This document shows, in pieces, positions 51,720 through 60,294 of a stretch of DNA of 64,000 nucleotides. The translations under genes and the position numbers were made by a program. Position 1 is the stretch's first letter. Each line of letters begins with the position of its first letter. The DNA is from JBCDGZ01 sp038750655. Its GTDB lineage: Bacteria; Bacteroidota; Bacteroidia; Chitinophagales; Saprospiraceae. Below the pieces are notes generated by a model. The model saw nothing but the letters and a program-made list of their open reading frames with translations. It had not been told where the DNA came from and ran no database searches. The stretch is taken from assembly GCA_038750655.1 (NCBI GenBank), contig JBCDGZ010000016.1:5222-69221 (forward strand). Direction: 5' to 3'.

Positions 51720-52823
51720 CTATGCACTTTTGGAGGAAGAAAATATTAGGTAGTCAATTCTGGCGAGATTCGAACTCAAGCGATTCCAATGCACCCCACC
51801 ATTCGTGCTGAGGTAGAGATTTCCGGTGGTTGTACCGAAGGCTAGCGTCTCTCCATCCATTGCAAAGGAATGCCGAAAGACGATGTCAAAGGCATGGTGC
51901 TGTGGGAGGCCCTGACGCTGCGCCCGCCAGGTTTTGCCTCCATCTTCTGTATAGCAGACACAAAGCGCGTGCTTGACCGCCACCCGTCGCTCATCACTCT
52001 CCGCCGGGATTACCCAGGCTCGAAGTGGATTTTGGTGATCAATGGCGAGGGAGAAGCCGTACTCCGCAAGTTTATTGCGGTCCGTTACATTTTCCCAATA
52101 CTGGCCGGCATCAATAGATCGAAAAATACCGCAGTGATTTTGCTGCCAGAGTACATGAGGGGCAGATTGACAAATTAAAAGCCGATGAGGATCATGACCT
52201 ACTTCTACATTGGGATTCGGAAGATAAGCAGCAATCAGGCCCTTATTGCGCGGCGCCCAACTGGCTCCACCATCCCGCGTCTCAAAAACCCCCGCACAGC
52301 TCACCGCAATATATAAATGCCGACTGTCCTGCGGATCGACCTCAATGGAATGAATAAACGGATGATCGCGCCCAGCCCCAAACCATTGCTGCTGGTCTTT
52401 ACGCGAGGGGTGATTCCATAGGGCCTCAACCAGCTCAAAATCGTCACCATTATGGGCACTGTAAAACAATCCTCCCGGCTCGGTCCCCAGCCACAGTCCT
52501 CCGGGGCGGTCTGGCCCCGCCTGCTGCATCGCCCAAATCTTTTTCAGCTGCACCCGCTGCCCCTTGCTATCCTGTGCATATTCTGGGTAAACAGGCATTG
52601 GAACTTCCTCCCAATGCTTTCCCTCATCGAAAGAGCGGTGCAACTTGGCCCCCCAATGTCGATGCGCCAGGCAGACCCACCAGCAACCATTGCGTGGATC
52701 ACTGAAGACCATCGATACGGGCAGGCCGCTGAATTGAATATCACTGATGACCCAATGGTCTTGCTGCGGGCGCAAAATAACGAGCCCTTTGCTGGTACCT
52801 GCGAGTAAACTGCTTTGTCTCAT
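51720..52823 (-). CDS. BNR/Asp-box beta-propeller protein
   Basis: A 367-residue protein with repeated Asp-box and YVTN/BNR-like blades: KLHRSFDEGKHWEEVP, GVFETRDGGASWAPRNKG, GIFRSIDAGQYWENVTD, VCYTEDGGKTWRAQRQG and NLYLSTNGGVHWNRLSSN. There is no signal peptide (MRQSSLLAGTSKGL), so it is probably cytosolic. Such proteins are often annotated as glycosyl hydrolases or sialidases, but the sialidase Arg triad and Tyr cannot be established by eye, so the function is open. It has no close operon partner. Confidence 0.85.
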   Translation of the reverse strand: MRQSSLLAGTSKGLVILRPQQDHWVISDIQFSGLPVSMVFSDPRNGCWWVCLAHRHWGAKLHRSFDEGKHWEEVPMPVYPEYAQDSKGQRVQLKKIWAMQQAGPDRPGGLWLGTEPGGLFYSAHNGDDFELVEALWNHPSRKDQQQWFGAGRDHPFIHSIEVDPQDSRHLYIAVSCAGVFETRDGGASWAPRNKGLIAAYLPNPNVEVGHDPHRLLICQSAPHVLWQQNHCGIFRSIDAGQYWENVTDRNKLAEYGFSLAIDHQNPLRAWVIPAESDERRVAVKHALCVCYTEDGGKTWRAQRQGLPQHHAFDIVFRHSFAMDGETLAFGTTTGNLYLSTNGGVHWNRLSSNLARIDYLIFSSSKSA

Positions 52824-53082
52824 TTAGAAAAGGGGCGGATTGATAGCTTTTCAGTAAAGGAAAGCAATTTAGATAAAAATGAAGAAAGCTGCGGTGGAAG
52901 CAATACGCAAAAAACTAAGATTGCTGCGCCGGTGAAGGGTGGCCCTCCTATTAGTTGTTTACAGGAATGTTCCAATAAATTTTTAAGGCAGCATATTTAG
53001 AATAGGTTATGAGGGAAAAGTTACTTTTACGGGGCAATTAATAATTTCCGAACAAACGCTTGATTAAGAAGAGCATTTTAAA

Positions 53083-54117
53083 ATGAAAGCATTACTCCAA
53101 ACGATAGACCAGTGGATGACTGCGGATAAGTCATTTGCGATGGCAACAGTCCTTAAAACCTGGGGCTCTGCGCCTCGGCCCGTCGGCAGTACTATGCTGA
53201 TAGCAGAAGATATGGAAATGGCGGGTTCTGTCAGCGGAGGCTGTGTTGAGGGGGCGGTAATTCGGGAGGCTTTACCGGTTATTCAGAGCGGTGAGTCGCG
53301 GAAGCTGGCCTTTGGCGTGAGCGACGAGGCCGCCTGGTCGGTGGGCTTGAGCTGTGGTGGGAAGATGGAGGTTTTCGTCGAGCGTTGTCCGGCTTTTGAT
53401 CAACGGGTAGAGGAGCGGGCGGCTTGGCGGGCCTTGCAGGAGCAGTTGAGGAGTAATGTCGGTGGTGTGCTGCTGAGTAAGATGGAAGAGGGGCCGGGTC
53501 ACCATACACTAGTGCTACCGGATGGCACGACGGAGGGGCAGCCTTTGGAAGAAGCCCTACTGAGGGAGGCTCTACGCGCCTACGGCGAGCGCAAAACCCA
53601 AATCATCGAAATGGCCGAAACCCGCTACTTCGCTCGGGTCTACCCCCCGCGTAGTAAAATGATCATCATCGGTGCTGCACACATCACGGTCGACCTGGTG
53701 CGCCTAGCGCAGCTCTACGACTTCGAGACCATCGTCATCGACCCGCGCGGCATTTTCACCAACAAAACCCAATTCCCCGTACCGCCCGATCAGATTTTCG
53801 AAAATTATCCAGCAGAAGTACTCAACAACTTTACCCTAGACGCCTACACCTACGCCATCGTCCTTTCCCACGATCCTAAGATCGACGATAATGCGCTGCA
53901 CTTGCTGCTGCCCTCCGAAGTCGCCTACATCGGCGCCCTCGGCAGCCGCCGCACCCACGATAAGCGCGTCCGGCGGCTCCGGGAGGCCGGCTTCTCCGAA
54001 GAGGCCATTTCCCGCATCCATGCCCCCGTCGGCGTCGACATCAAAGCGAAGCGACCCAACGAGATTGCATTGAGCATCATGGGAGAAGTGATTGGAGTAA
54101 AAAATGCCTACTTATAA
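53083..54117 (+). CDS. XdhC/CoxI-family molybdenum cofactor maturation protein
   Basis: A 344-residue protein. The N-terminal XdhC_CoxI domain shows VLKTWGSAPRPVGSTMLI and GSVSGGCVEGAVI, and the middle has GLSCGGKMEVFVE. The C-terminal Rossmann domain has MIIIGAAHITVDLVRLAQLY, VIDPRGIF, YIGALGSRRTHDKRVRRL and ISRIHAPVGVDIKAK. XdhC binds molybdenum cofactor, helps its sulfuration and inserts it into xanthine-dehydrogenase-type enzymes. The enzyme itself is not in the window. It overlaps the convergent CDGSH gene by 10 bp; SufS, SufU and MoeA genes lie 2-4 kb away. Confidence 0.93.
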   Translation: MKALLQTIDQWMTADKSFAMATVLKTWGSAPRPVGSTMLIAEDMEMAGSVSGGCVEGAVIREALPVIQSGESRKLAFGVSDEAAWSVGLSCGGKMEVFVERCPAFDQRVEERAAWRALQEQLRSNVGGVLLSKMEEGPGHHTLVLPDGTTEGQPLEEALLREALRAYGERKTQIIEMAETRYFARVYPPRSKMIIIGAAHITVDLVRLAQLYDFETIVIDPRGIFTNKTQFPVPPDQIFENYPAEVLNNFTLDAYTYAIVLSHDPKIDDNALHLLLPSEVAYIGALGSRRTHDKRVRRLREAGFSEEAISRIHAPVGVDIKAKRPNEIALSIMGEVIGVKNAYL

Positions 54118-54371
54118 GTAATATCTCCGGGCTGCAAGGCTTTGTGTGAACCGTCGCAGAAGCCTGGTTGATTGGTCTGCTTGCAGGTGCAAAGGTATAC
54201 CGTCTTGCTTTCCTCGGCTTTGAATACTAGCGGCGTGAAAGCACTGCCGCGATGCTTCCCGTCGCACAGTGGTTGCTTAGAAGATTGACCGCAGGTGCAC
54301 CAGGCGTAGGTTTTGCCCGCTTCCAGCTCAATAGCAATGGGAGCGTTTCCGGCGATTTTAGGTTGTTCCAT
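54108..54371 (-). CDS. Tandem CDGSH iron-sulfur protein
   Basis: An 87-residue protein with two CDGSH [2Fe-2S] sites. The first uses Cys25, Cys27, Cys36 and His40 (CTCG...CDGKH), the second Cys61, Cys63, Cys72 and His76 (CTCK...CDGSH). The 3Cys-1His ligation is that of mitoNEET-family proteins. Tandem versions are common in bacteria and take part in redox sensing or Fe-S transfer. It has no signal peptide. Its 3' end overlaps the XdhC gene tail to tail by 10 bp. Confidence 0.95.
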   Translation of the reverse strand: MEQPKIAGNAPIAIELEAGKTYAWCTCGQSSKQPLCDGKHRGSAFTPLVFKAEESKTVYLCTCKQTNQPGFCDGSHKALQPGDITYK

Positions 54372-54552
54372 GATGGTAGTTTTAAAAAGATTTATTTAGA
54401 TATTGATTGAAAATTCAGACTTTATTGCTCTGGAAATATTGAAATTTTGTTTGAGCCTTCTTTGATGAATGTGTTTGGGATGTTTAATTGGGTATGATCA
54501 TCGTTACGACCATTGAGGGTGATTTTAAGATTTGATACAGTTTTAGGCTTTG

Positions 54553-54650
54553 TGGGAGGGCCCAACCCACAGCCGCCACCGCCGGCATCCCCCTTCCTTC
54601 GGCCAAGCATTTACATAGCTCCGCCCTTACCCAATGTCCTCGGGATGCCG
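54553..54650. repeat. Second copy of the dispersed GC-rich intergenic element
   Basis: The gap 54372-54880 contains no convincing gene. TGGGAGGGCCCA (54553-54564) followed by ACCCAC and GCCACCGCC matches 9334-9365. CGGCATCCC (54583-54591) and GGGATGCCG (54642-54650) form a 9-bp inverted repeat with about 50 bp between. The sequence after about 54730 is strongly AT-rich (over 100 bp of A/T runs). Short reading frames across the element encode only low-complexity Pro/Gly-rich peptides and are not counted as genes. Confidence 0.55.
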
Positions 54651-54880
54651 CAAAGTCGCCAAGATCGACCTCCTTTTGGATCCTTTTTCGAAAGACGATC
54701 AGTTCATAGACGGCGAAAAGGCAAAAATTCCATAATAATATTGAAAATTAGAATATTTTTATTTTAAATAAATAGCTCTACTTTTTGCTTAATACATTGA
54801 TTATCAGTTATTAAAGATTTATAAAATTTTTTTGAAAAAACTGAGAAATAATGACCTTGCCTTCGTTTGAAGCTCAATTA

Positions 54881-55756
54881 TTAATCAAAAACCTCTTCTA
54901 AATGCCCCATCTTGCCACTTTGAAAATCCTGCATGGCCTCCATAATCTCTGACTGCTTGTTCATCACAAAGGGACCGTAGCTTACCAAGGGTTCGTTAAT
55001 GGGTTCGCCAGCCAGTAAGATGGCTCGCGTAGCTGCTTTTGCTTTTAGGTGGACACCCGCTCCATCTTTTGCCAACCACACCAAATCCTTCTCCTTGACC
55101 TCCGACTGTCCATTGACTGCCAATTGGCCATCCAGCAGGTAGACAAAAGCATTAAAGCCTTCCGGAATCGGAATGTCTATTTGGCCTTCGGCCTCAAAGT
55201 TCATACGCAGCGCCAGAATCGGTGAATACGTTTCGATGCCTCCCTGGACCTCCTGAAAATCCCCTGCTACGACACCCAGTTTCACTCGGCCATCTGCTGA
55301 AGTGACCAACGGCGTATCTTCATGGGAAAGTGGATGGTACTGCGGTGCAGACATCTTGTATTTGGCTGGCAGGTTGACCCAAAACTGAATCAGTTCCCAG
55401 GTGCTGCCTTGCTCGGCGACTTCCTTTGTTGGACGTTCACTGTGCACAATGCCCTTGCCTGCGTGCATCCATTGGGTACCGCCACCGTGAACCACGCTGC
55501 TGATGTTCATTGAATCGCGGTGGTGGACGCCTCCTTGAAAAATGAAGGTGACGGGGGCGAAGCCTCGGTGAGGATGTGGGGGTACACCGACTTCCTGCTG
55601 CTTTGATCCTGCCGGATAAGAGGTATTAAGGTGATGAAGTAGCAAAAAAGGATCGATTTGTTTTACAGTGGAATGGGGTAGGGCCTGATCGAGCACTACG
55701 CCGCCCATATCGACCTTGAATGCAGGTAGAATTTGCTTGACAGATCTGTAGTTCAT
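54881..55756 (-). CDS. Pirin-family protein
   Basis: A 291-residue bicupin. The N-terminal cupin contains the metal site: HPHRGFAPVTFIFQGGVHHRDS and WMHAGKGIVHSE, giving the His/His/His/Glu set typical of pirins, with FLLLHHLNTSYPAG before it. The C-terminal cupin has FNAFVYLLDGQLAVNG. Pirins bind Fe(II); some have quercetinase activity and others act as redox-sensing partners. It is downstream of SufU in the same direction (9-bp gap), so it is the third gene of a SufS-SufU-pirin unit. Confidence 0.94.
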   Translation of the reverse strand: MNYRSVKQILPAFKVDMGGVVLDQALPHSTVKQIDPFLLLHHLNTSYPAGSKQQEVGVPPHPHRGFAPVTFIFQGGVHHRDSMNISSVVHGGGTQWMHAGKGIVHSERPTKEVAEQGSTWELIQFWVNLPAKYKMSAPQYHPLSHEDTPLVTSADGRVKLGVVAGDFQEVQGGIETYSPILALRMNFEAEGQIDIPIPEGFNAFVYLLDGQLAVNGQSEVKEKDLVWLAKDGAGVHLKAKAATRAILLAGEPINEPLVSYGPFVMNKQSEIMEAMQDFQSGKMGHLEEVFD

Positions 55757-55765
55757 TTGTCCTCC

Positions 55766-56188
55766 TTATAGTTGTTGCGCTAAAAAGTCATCCATCTCCT
55801 CCCAGCTCAGCAGAGCGCATTGGTCGCGGCCCGGAAAATCGCGAGCGCGAGCAAAGGCGGCGAATTCCTCTTCAGCTTGTGTATCGCCCTCTTCAACGAC
55901 GCGTTTGAAGGTCGTACAAACCGCTTCCGCTTCTTCCAATGTTAAGCCCACCAGCTTTTTAGCCAATATAGAGGTAGAAGCTTTAGAGATTGCACAGCCG
56001 TAGCCATCAAAGCTGATTTGCTGTAAACGATTGTCTTTCAATTGAATATAAACCTTGAACCGATCACCACAAAGTGGATTGTAAGCTTCTAGCACTTCGT
56101 CGGCTTCCGCATCAGCTGTGTAGTTGTGCGGGGTTTTACTGTGTTGTAGGATCAGCCGGTGATAGAGGGCCTTCGGATCGCGATTCAT
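55766..56188 (-). CDS. sufU: SufU-like Fe-S cluster scaffold / sulfur acceptor
   Basis: A 140-residue protein with the SufU zinc/sulfur site Cys40 and Asp42 (NPLCGD), Cys65 (GYGCAIS) and Cys124 (DQCAL). The 20-odd residue insertion between the second and third Cys relative to IscU is present, which favours SufU. SufU accepts persulfide sulfur from SufS. Its start overlaps the sufS stop by 4 bp, so the two are co-translated. No sufBCD genes are near. Confidence 0.92.
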   Translation of the reverse strand: MNRDPKALYHRLILQHSKTPHNYTADAEADEVLEAYNPLCGDRFKVYIQLKDNRLQQISFDGYGCAISKASTSILAKKLVGLTLEEAEAVCTTFKRVVEEGDTQAEEEFAAFARARDFPGRDQCALLSWEEMDDFLAQQL

Positions 56189-57396
56189 GCAAAAATGCTT
56201 TTGAGCGACTGTAGAGCGGTGGTCAACCGATCGATGTCTTCTTTGCTGTTATAAATGCTCAGCGAAGCGCGGATGGTGCCGGGAATATTCAAGAAATCCA
56301 TGATGGGTTGGGTGCAGTGATGCCCGGCGCGAACAGCGATTCCAGCCTCTCCCAAAACGGTCGCAATATCGTGTGGATGGATGTCTTTGATGGTGAAGGA
56401 GACAATCGCTGTTTGCTGCGCTGCTGTTCCAATGAATTGTAAACCTCGAATGAGGGACAATTGTTCGCGGGCGTAGTGAAGGAGTTGTTGAAAATGGGTT
56501 CTAACGGCCTTATGATCCAGTTGTTGGAGAAAATCGATGGCAGCGCCCAGGCCGATGGCCCCGGCGATATTCGGCGTACCGGCCTCAAAACGCTGCGGTG
56601 GTCGGGCAAAGCTGCTCTCCCCGAAACTTACCGAGCGAATCATATCCCCGCCGTACTGATAGGGGGGCATCGACTTTAGATGGGCAGTTTTGCCGTACAG
56701 CACCCCGATGCCCGTCGGCCCGTAGAGTTTATGACCAGAGCAGACCAAAAAGTCGCAGTCCAGCTCTTGCACATCCAACTCGTAGTGGGCAGCACTTTGG
56801 GCCCCGTCGACCAGGACCGGCACGCCTCTGCGATGGGCGCTATCGATCAATTCCCGAATCGGATTGATGGTCCCTAGGGTATTAGAGATATGGACAAAAG
56901 CGAAGAGGCGCGTACGCTCGTCCAGTAACTTATCCAGGTACTCCAACTGTAGTTGTCCTTGTCGATCCATCGGCAGCACCCTCAGTTCTGCTCCTTTTTG
57001 CTTGCAGAGCATTTGCCAGGGAAGCAGATTGGCGTGATGCTCCATTGCTGTGATAAGGATATTATCGCCAGCTTGGAGGCGGGGGGCAGCGAAGCTTTGG
57101 GCGACCAGATTGATGGCCTCTGTGGCTCCTCGGGTGAAAACAATGTCGGCGGCTTTAGGGGCATGAAGGAATTGCTGGACTTTCTGGCGAGCCCCCTCGT
57201 ACTTTTCGGTAGCCTTGGCTGCTAGGTGGTAGAGACCTCGGTGGATATTGGCATTTTCGTGGAGGTAGTACTGTTGCAAAGCATCGATTACTGATTGTGG
57301 CTTTTGGGTAGTAGCGGCACTGTCCAGGTAGACCAGCTGAGGATGCTGCTGGAAAAGCGGAAACTGATGCTTGATAGGAGCAAAATGGGACATCAT
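56185..57396 (-). CDS. sufS: SufS-type cysteine desulfurase
   Basis: A 403-residue PLP enzyme from ATG 57396 (MMSHFAPI). The frame stays open further up but that part is antisense to moeA. It shows YLDSAATTQKP at the N-terminus, TRGATEAINLVA, ITAMEHHANLLPW, PLP Lys223 in CSGHKLYGPTG and catalytic Cys361 in RAGHHCTQP on a short loop, as in group II desulfurases. It takes sulfur from cysteine and passes it to SufU. It is divergent from moeA with 63 bp between, and is followed by sufU and pirin. Confidence 0.96.
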   Translation of the reverse strand: MMSHFAPIKHQFPLFQQHPQLVYLDSAATTQKPQSVIDALQQYYLHENANIHRGLYHLAAKATEKYEGARQKVQQFLHAPKAADIVFTRGATEAINLVAQSFAAPRLQAGDNILITAMEHHANLLPWQMLCKQKGAELRVLPMDRQGQLQLEYLDKLLDERTRLFAFVHISNTLGTINPIRELIDSAHRRGVPVLVDGAQSAAHYELDVQELDCDFLVCSGHKLYGPTGIGVLYGKTAHLKSMPPYQYGGDMIRSVSFGESSFARPPQRFEAGTPNIAGAIGLGAAIDFLQQLDHKAVRTHFQQLLHYAREQLSLIRGLQFIGTAAQQTAIVSFTIKDIHPHDIATVLGEAGIAVRAGHHCTQPIMDFLNIPGTIRASLSIYNSKEDIDRLTTALQSLKSIFA

Positions 57397-57459
57397 CAAA
57401 TGTAAGGAATATCGTTTTTGTATTCGATTTTTTTGCAAAATATTGCGTAGCATTGCACT

Positions 57460-58656
57460 ATGATTAGCGTACAAGAAGCCCTGACAATTATCCTTGAGCA
57501 TCGCAAGGATTTTGCGGTTGAACAAGTCCCTTTGGATCAAGCAATTGGCCGCCTGCTGCGGGAAGACCTCCTTGCTGACCGCGATTTTCCACCCTACAAC
57601 CGGGTTACTATGGATGGTATTGCCATTCGCTACGAAGATTTTGAGCGGGGGCAGCGCCATTTTGCTGTTCAAGGCACGGTGGCGGCGGGGATGCCCCAAC
57701 AGACCCTGCAAGCGGCTGACCATTGCCTGGAAATTATGACGGGCGCAATTCTTCCTGAGCAAGCGGATACCATTATTCGCTACGAGGATGTGGAAATAAA
57801 AAATGGCGCTGCTCGGATTACTATCGATACCGTTAAGGCACGGCAGAATGTACACCGTAAGGGGTCTGATCGGGAGCAAGGCGCGCGGGTGGTGGAAGCG
57901 GGAATGTTGCTCTCGCCGGCTGAGGTTGGTGTGGCGGCTACGATTGGGAAAGCCCAGTTGGCGGTCAGTCAGCTGCCTTCTTGCCTGATTATTTCTACGG
58001 GAGATGAGTTGGTAGGAATTGACCAGCAACCTCTGCCGCATCAGATACGACGCTCTAATGTTCATCGCTTGCAGGCGACTTTAGCCAAGCACCATATCTT
58101 GGCTGATACGGCACATTTGATGGATGATTTAGAGGAAGTTACTCGTCGATTGGAAGGCTTTCTGGGGCAATATGAGGTGATTATATTGAGTGGAGGCGTA
58201 TCGAAGGGCAAATTTGACTACATCCCGGAGGCATTGGCCCGCTTGGGAGTAGAAAAGTGCTTTCATCGGGTCGCACAGCGCCCGGGCAAGCCCTTCTGGT
58301 TTGGACAGGCACCCAATGGTACCGTAGTGTTCGCCCTGCCCGGCAATCCTGTTTCTTCCTTTATGTGTATGCAAGCCTACTTTTTGCCCTGGCTACGGGC
58401 CTCCCTGGGCTTAGCCCCTACACCTTATCCTAAGGCCCTCCTCAAAACTCCCGTGACCTTTCGTCCGGATTTGGTCTACTTCTTACAGGTCGCCATCGAA
58501 TACGATCAGGAGGGACGGATTTGGGCTCGGCCAGTGGAGGGACGCGGCTCCGGTGATCTAGCCAACCTAGCCGATGCCGATGCTTTTCTTCAACTGCCAC
58601 AGGGGCGGACGGCCTTTAATGCTGGAGAAGTATTTCCTCTGATCGTATATCGTTAA
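57460..58656 (+). CDS. moeA: Molybdopterin molybdotransferase MoeA
   Basis: A 398-residue protein that inserts molybdate into adenylylated molybdopterin. Domain order is that of MoeA: PLDQAIGRLLREDLLADRDF, YNRVTMDGIAIRY, then MTGAILPEQADTIIRYED, the MPT-binding core with ISTGDEL and ILSGGVSKGKFDYI, FALPGNPVSSFMC and a C-terminal beta domain with RPVEGRGSGDLANLA. It is divergent from sufS. With XdhC nearby it indicates that this organism uses molybdenum hydroxylases. Confidence 0.96.
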   Translation: MISVQEALTIILEHRKDFAVEQVPLDQAIGRLLREDLLADRDFPPYNRVTMDGIAIRYEDFERGQRHFAVQGTVAAGMPQQTLQAADHCLEIMTGAILPEQADTIIRYEDVEIKNGAARITIDTVKARQNVHRKGSDREQGARVVEAGMLLSPAEVGVAATIGKAQLAVSQLPSCLIISTGDELVGIDQQPLPHQIRRSNVHRLQATLAKHHILADTAHLMDDLEEVTRRLEGFLGQYEVIILSGGVSKGKFDYIPEALARLGVEKCFHRVAQRPGKPFWFGQAPNGTVVFALPGNPVSSFMCMQAYFLPWLRASLGLAPTPYPKALLKTPVTFRPDLVYFLQVAIEYDQEGRIWARPVEGRGSGDLANLADADAFLQLPQGRTAFNAGEVFPLIVYR

Positions 58657-58709
58657 GCGTCCATCCCAACAAATTTCGAATAGATTTCGTTGATAAGAAA
58701 ACATCAATT

Positions 58710-59159
58710 ATGTTCTACACCATTCTCCTAAACTTACTACTACTTAGTGGAAGTGCTAGCATCACCATTAATAGTGCTCCAACTGCTCCACCAGCCACTA
58801 GTACCTTGGAGGTGAAAGTAACCAATGTCAAAAAAGCCAAAGGAAGTATCATGCTGGCGATTTATGATTCAGCAGAAAATTTTATGGGCCCAGATTACTT
58901 CCGTACTGCCACGGAGGTAGTGAATCAGACTGGGGCCGTAGTGGTACAAGTTCCCGAACTGCCCTTCGGCAGCTACGCCATCACCATCTACCACGATGAA
59001 AACGGCAATAACGAACTGGACACCAACCTTTTCGGTATCCCTTCCGAGTCTTATGGCTTTTCCAATAATGCTCGCCGGACCTTTGGGCCGCCATCCTACG
59101 ATGAAGCTCGCTTTGACTTTAGCGAAAACGGCCAAATTATTGAGGTGAAGGTTAAATGA
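58710..59159 (+). CDS. DUF2141 secreted protein
   Basis: A 149-residue exported protein (MFYTILLNLLLLSGSAS signal). The DUF2141 pattern is clear: LEVKVTNVKKAKGSIMLAIYD, FGSYAITIYHDENGNNELDT, FGIPSESYGFSNNAR and a final ARFDFSENGQIIEVKV. The family is widespread in Bacteroidota and its role is unknown; it often sits near TonB receptors or lipid-associated genes. It starts 53 bp after moeA and may share its transcript. Confidence 0.92.
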   Translation: MFYTILLNLLLLSGSASITINSAPTAPPATSTLEVKVTNVKKAKGSIMLAIYDSAENFMGPDYFRTATEVVNQTGAVVVQVPELPFGSYAITIYHDENGNNELDTNLFGIPSESYGFSNNARRTFGPPSYDEARFDFSENGQIIEVKVK

Positions 59160-59292
59160 TAAGGGTGGAAGACGGATGAATTTCCTCTTTTTGCAAAAAA
59201 ATGTAAAAAAAATGCCATTCGACCGCAAGTTTGCTCTTCTTCCACCATCTAATTAATCAAAGCACACAGTTACTGCTAAAAATAAAGAACCT

Positions 59293-59703
59293 ATGAAATT
59301 GTCATTCATTTCAAAAACCACTTTGCTGGTCTTCGCGCTAGCCTGCTTTTCTCTGACGCTTAACGCTCAAGCTCCAGACGGGGACGGTCCTAAAGGGCCC
59401 GGAAAAGAGAAGATCGAGCATAAAGTCAATCGGATTGCTAAAGAACTCAACCTCGATGCAGAGCAAACCGCCGAGTTGTTGAAGATCGAAAGAGATTTTA
59501 AGGAAAAGGCCCGCGCCCTGCGCCCCGACTCGGATGTGGTCAATCAGGACCGCTCGGAGGCTGAAGCCCAGCTCAAAACCCTGAGAGCAGAACACCGTCA
59601 ATCGCTACAAAGTGTACTAACACCAGAGCAGATGAAGCAATACCGCGATCTGCGCGCACAGAATCGGCCGCCAAAGAAAGCCCGCATACAACAAGGGCAG
59701 TAA
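59293..59703 (+). CDS. Small exported helical protein, Spy/DUF4890-like
   Basis: A 136-residue protein with signal peptide ending NAQA (residue 26), then an almost wholly helical, highly charged body: HKVNRIAKELNLDAEQTAEL, IERDFKEKARALRP, LKTLRAEHRQSLQSVLTPEQ and a basic, Pro-containing tail. The LxLTPEQ... and EQ-rich helices resemble CpxP/Spy-type periplasmic chaperone-like proteins and DUF4890. It probably acts in envelope stress, but no direct evidence is in the sequence. Confidence 0.85.
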   Translation: MKLSFISKTTLLVFALACFSLTLNAQAPDGDGPKGPGKEKIEHKVNRIAKELNLDAEQTAELLKIERDFKEKARALRPDSDVVNQDRSEAEAQLKTLRAEHRQSLQSVLTPEQMKQYRDLRAQNRPPKKARIQQGQ

Positions 59704-59838
59704 TTCAAAAGAAACCACATTGTAAAATACAATCTATTGGGTGGCACACTATGCTGCCCCTGGAGGGCTATGCCTCCTAATAAACGCCAAAGAACCTGTC
59801 TTTTCACTTGGTATTGGCTATAGACGGTACCCAAGTGA

Positions 59839-59967
59839 TATATCTTTCAAAACAACAGCAAATCGGTAGCCATACAACTGGGCATTTTTTATGCGACTCC
59901 GAATCCCGCCCTCGGTAAGTTGATCATGCGATTGGCCGAAGAACAATTGGAGCAACTGGACTTATAG
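59839..59967 (+). pseudogene. Possible coding relic in a 590-bp gap
   Basis: The gap 59704-60294 has no intact gene. An open stretch of 42 codons with protein-like composition and no start codon (ends LIMRLAEEQLEQLDL, stop at 59965) may be a relic of a degraded gene; a second possible fragment follows in another frame around 59990-60020. Family not recognised. The rest of the gap is AT-rich non-coding DNA. Confidence 0.3.
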
Positions 59968-60294
59968 ATCGCAGATGTCAGTGGAACGATACAGAGACCC
60001 ACACCCAGCAGATTGTCCTAAGTAGTGGAAATTAGTCTGCTCGGCAAAGGGAAAGATAATAGTGTTAACTTATATTGTCTAGAGATTGGTCCGGAGGAAT
60101 CTTCAACGTGAGGGTTCCTCTGCCTTTTGTTGCAAGGACTTTTATAAAACAAATGAACCGCTCTTTCGGTTTTTACGCCATTTTTCTTTAGAAATAGTGT
60201 AAATAAACAATCCTTTTTTCGCCCCTATCCTGCCTTACTCATAGCCTTTAACTTGTATTGGAGTACCCCATTTCATCACCCCAAACTTAAAGTT

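Noticed and set aside
51761..51785. tRNA-like GATTCGAACT sequence
   Set aside because: It lies within the 3' end of the BNR-repeat gene and no cloverleaf can be formed around it.
54422..54767. Short frames across the GC-rich intergenic element
   Set aside because: Pro/Gly-rich low-complexity peptides on both strands; the nucleotide repeat itself is the better explanation.
57397..58065. Upstream extension of the SufS reading frame
   Set aside because: It is antisense to the N-terminal half of moeA, has no cysteine desulfurase similarity and would place the true N-terminus (YLDSAATT region) over 200 residues inside the protein.
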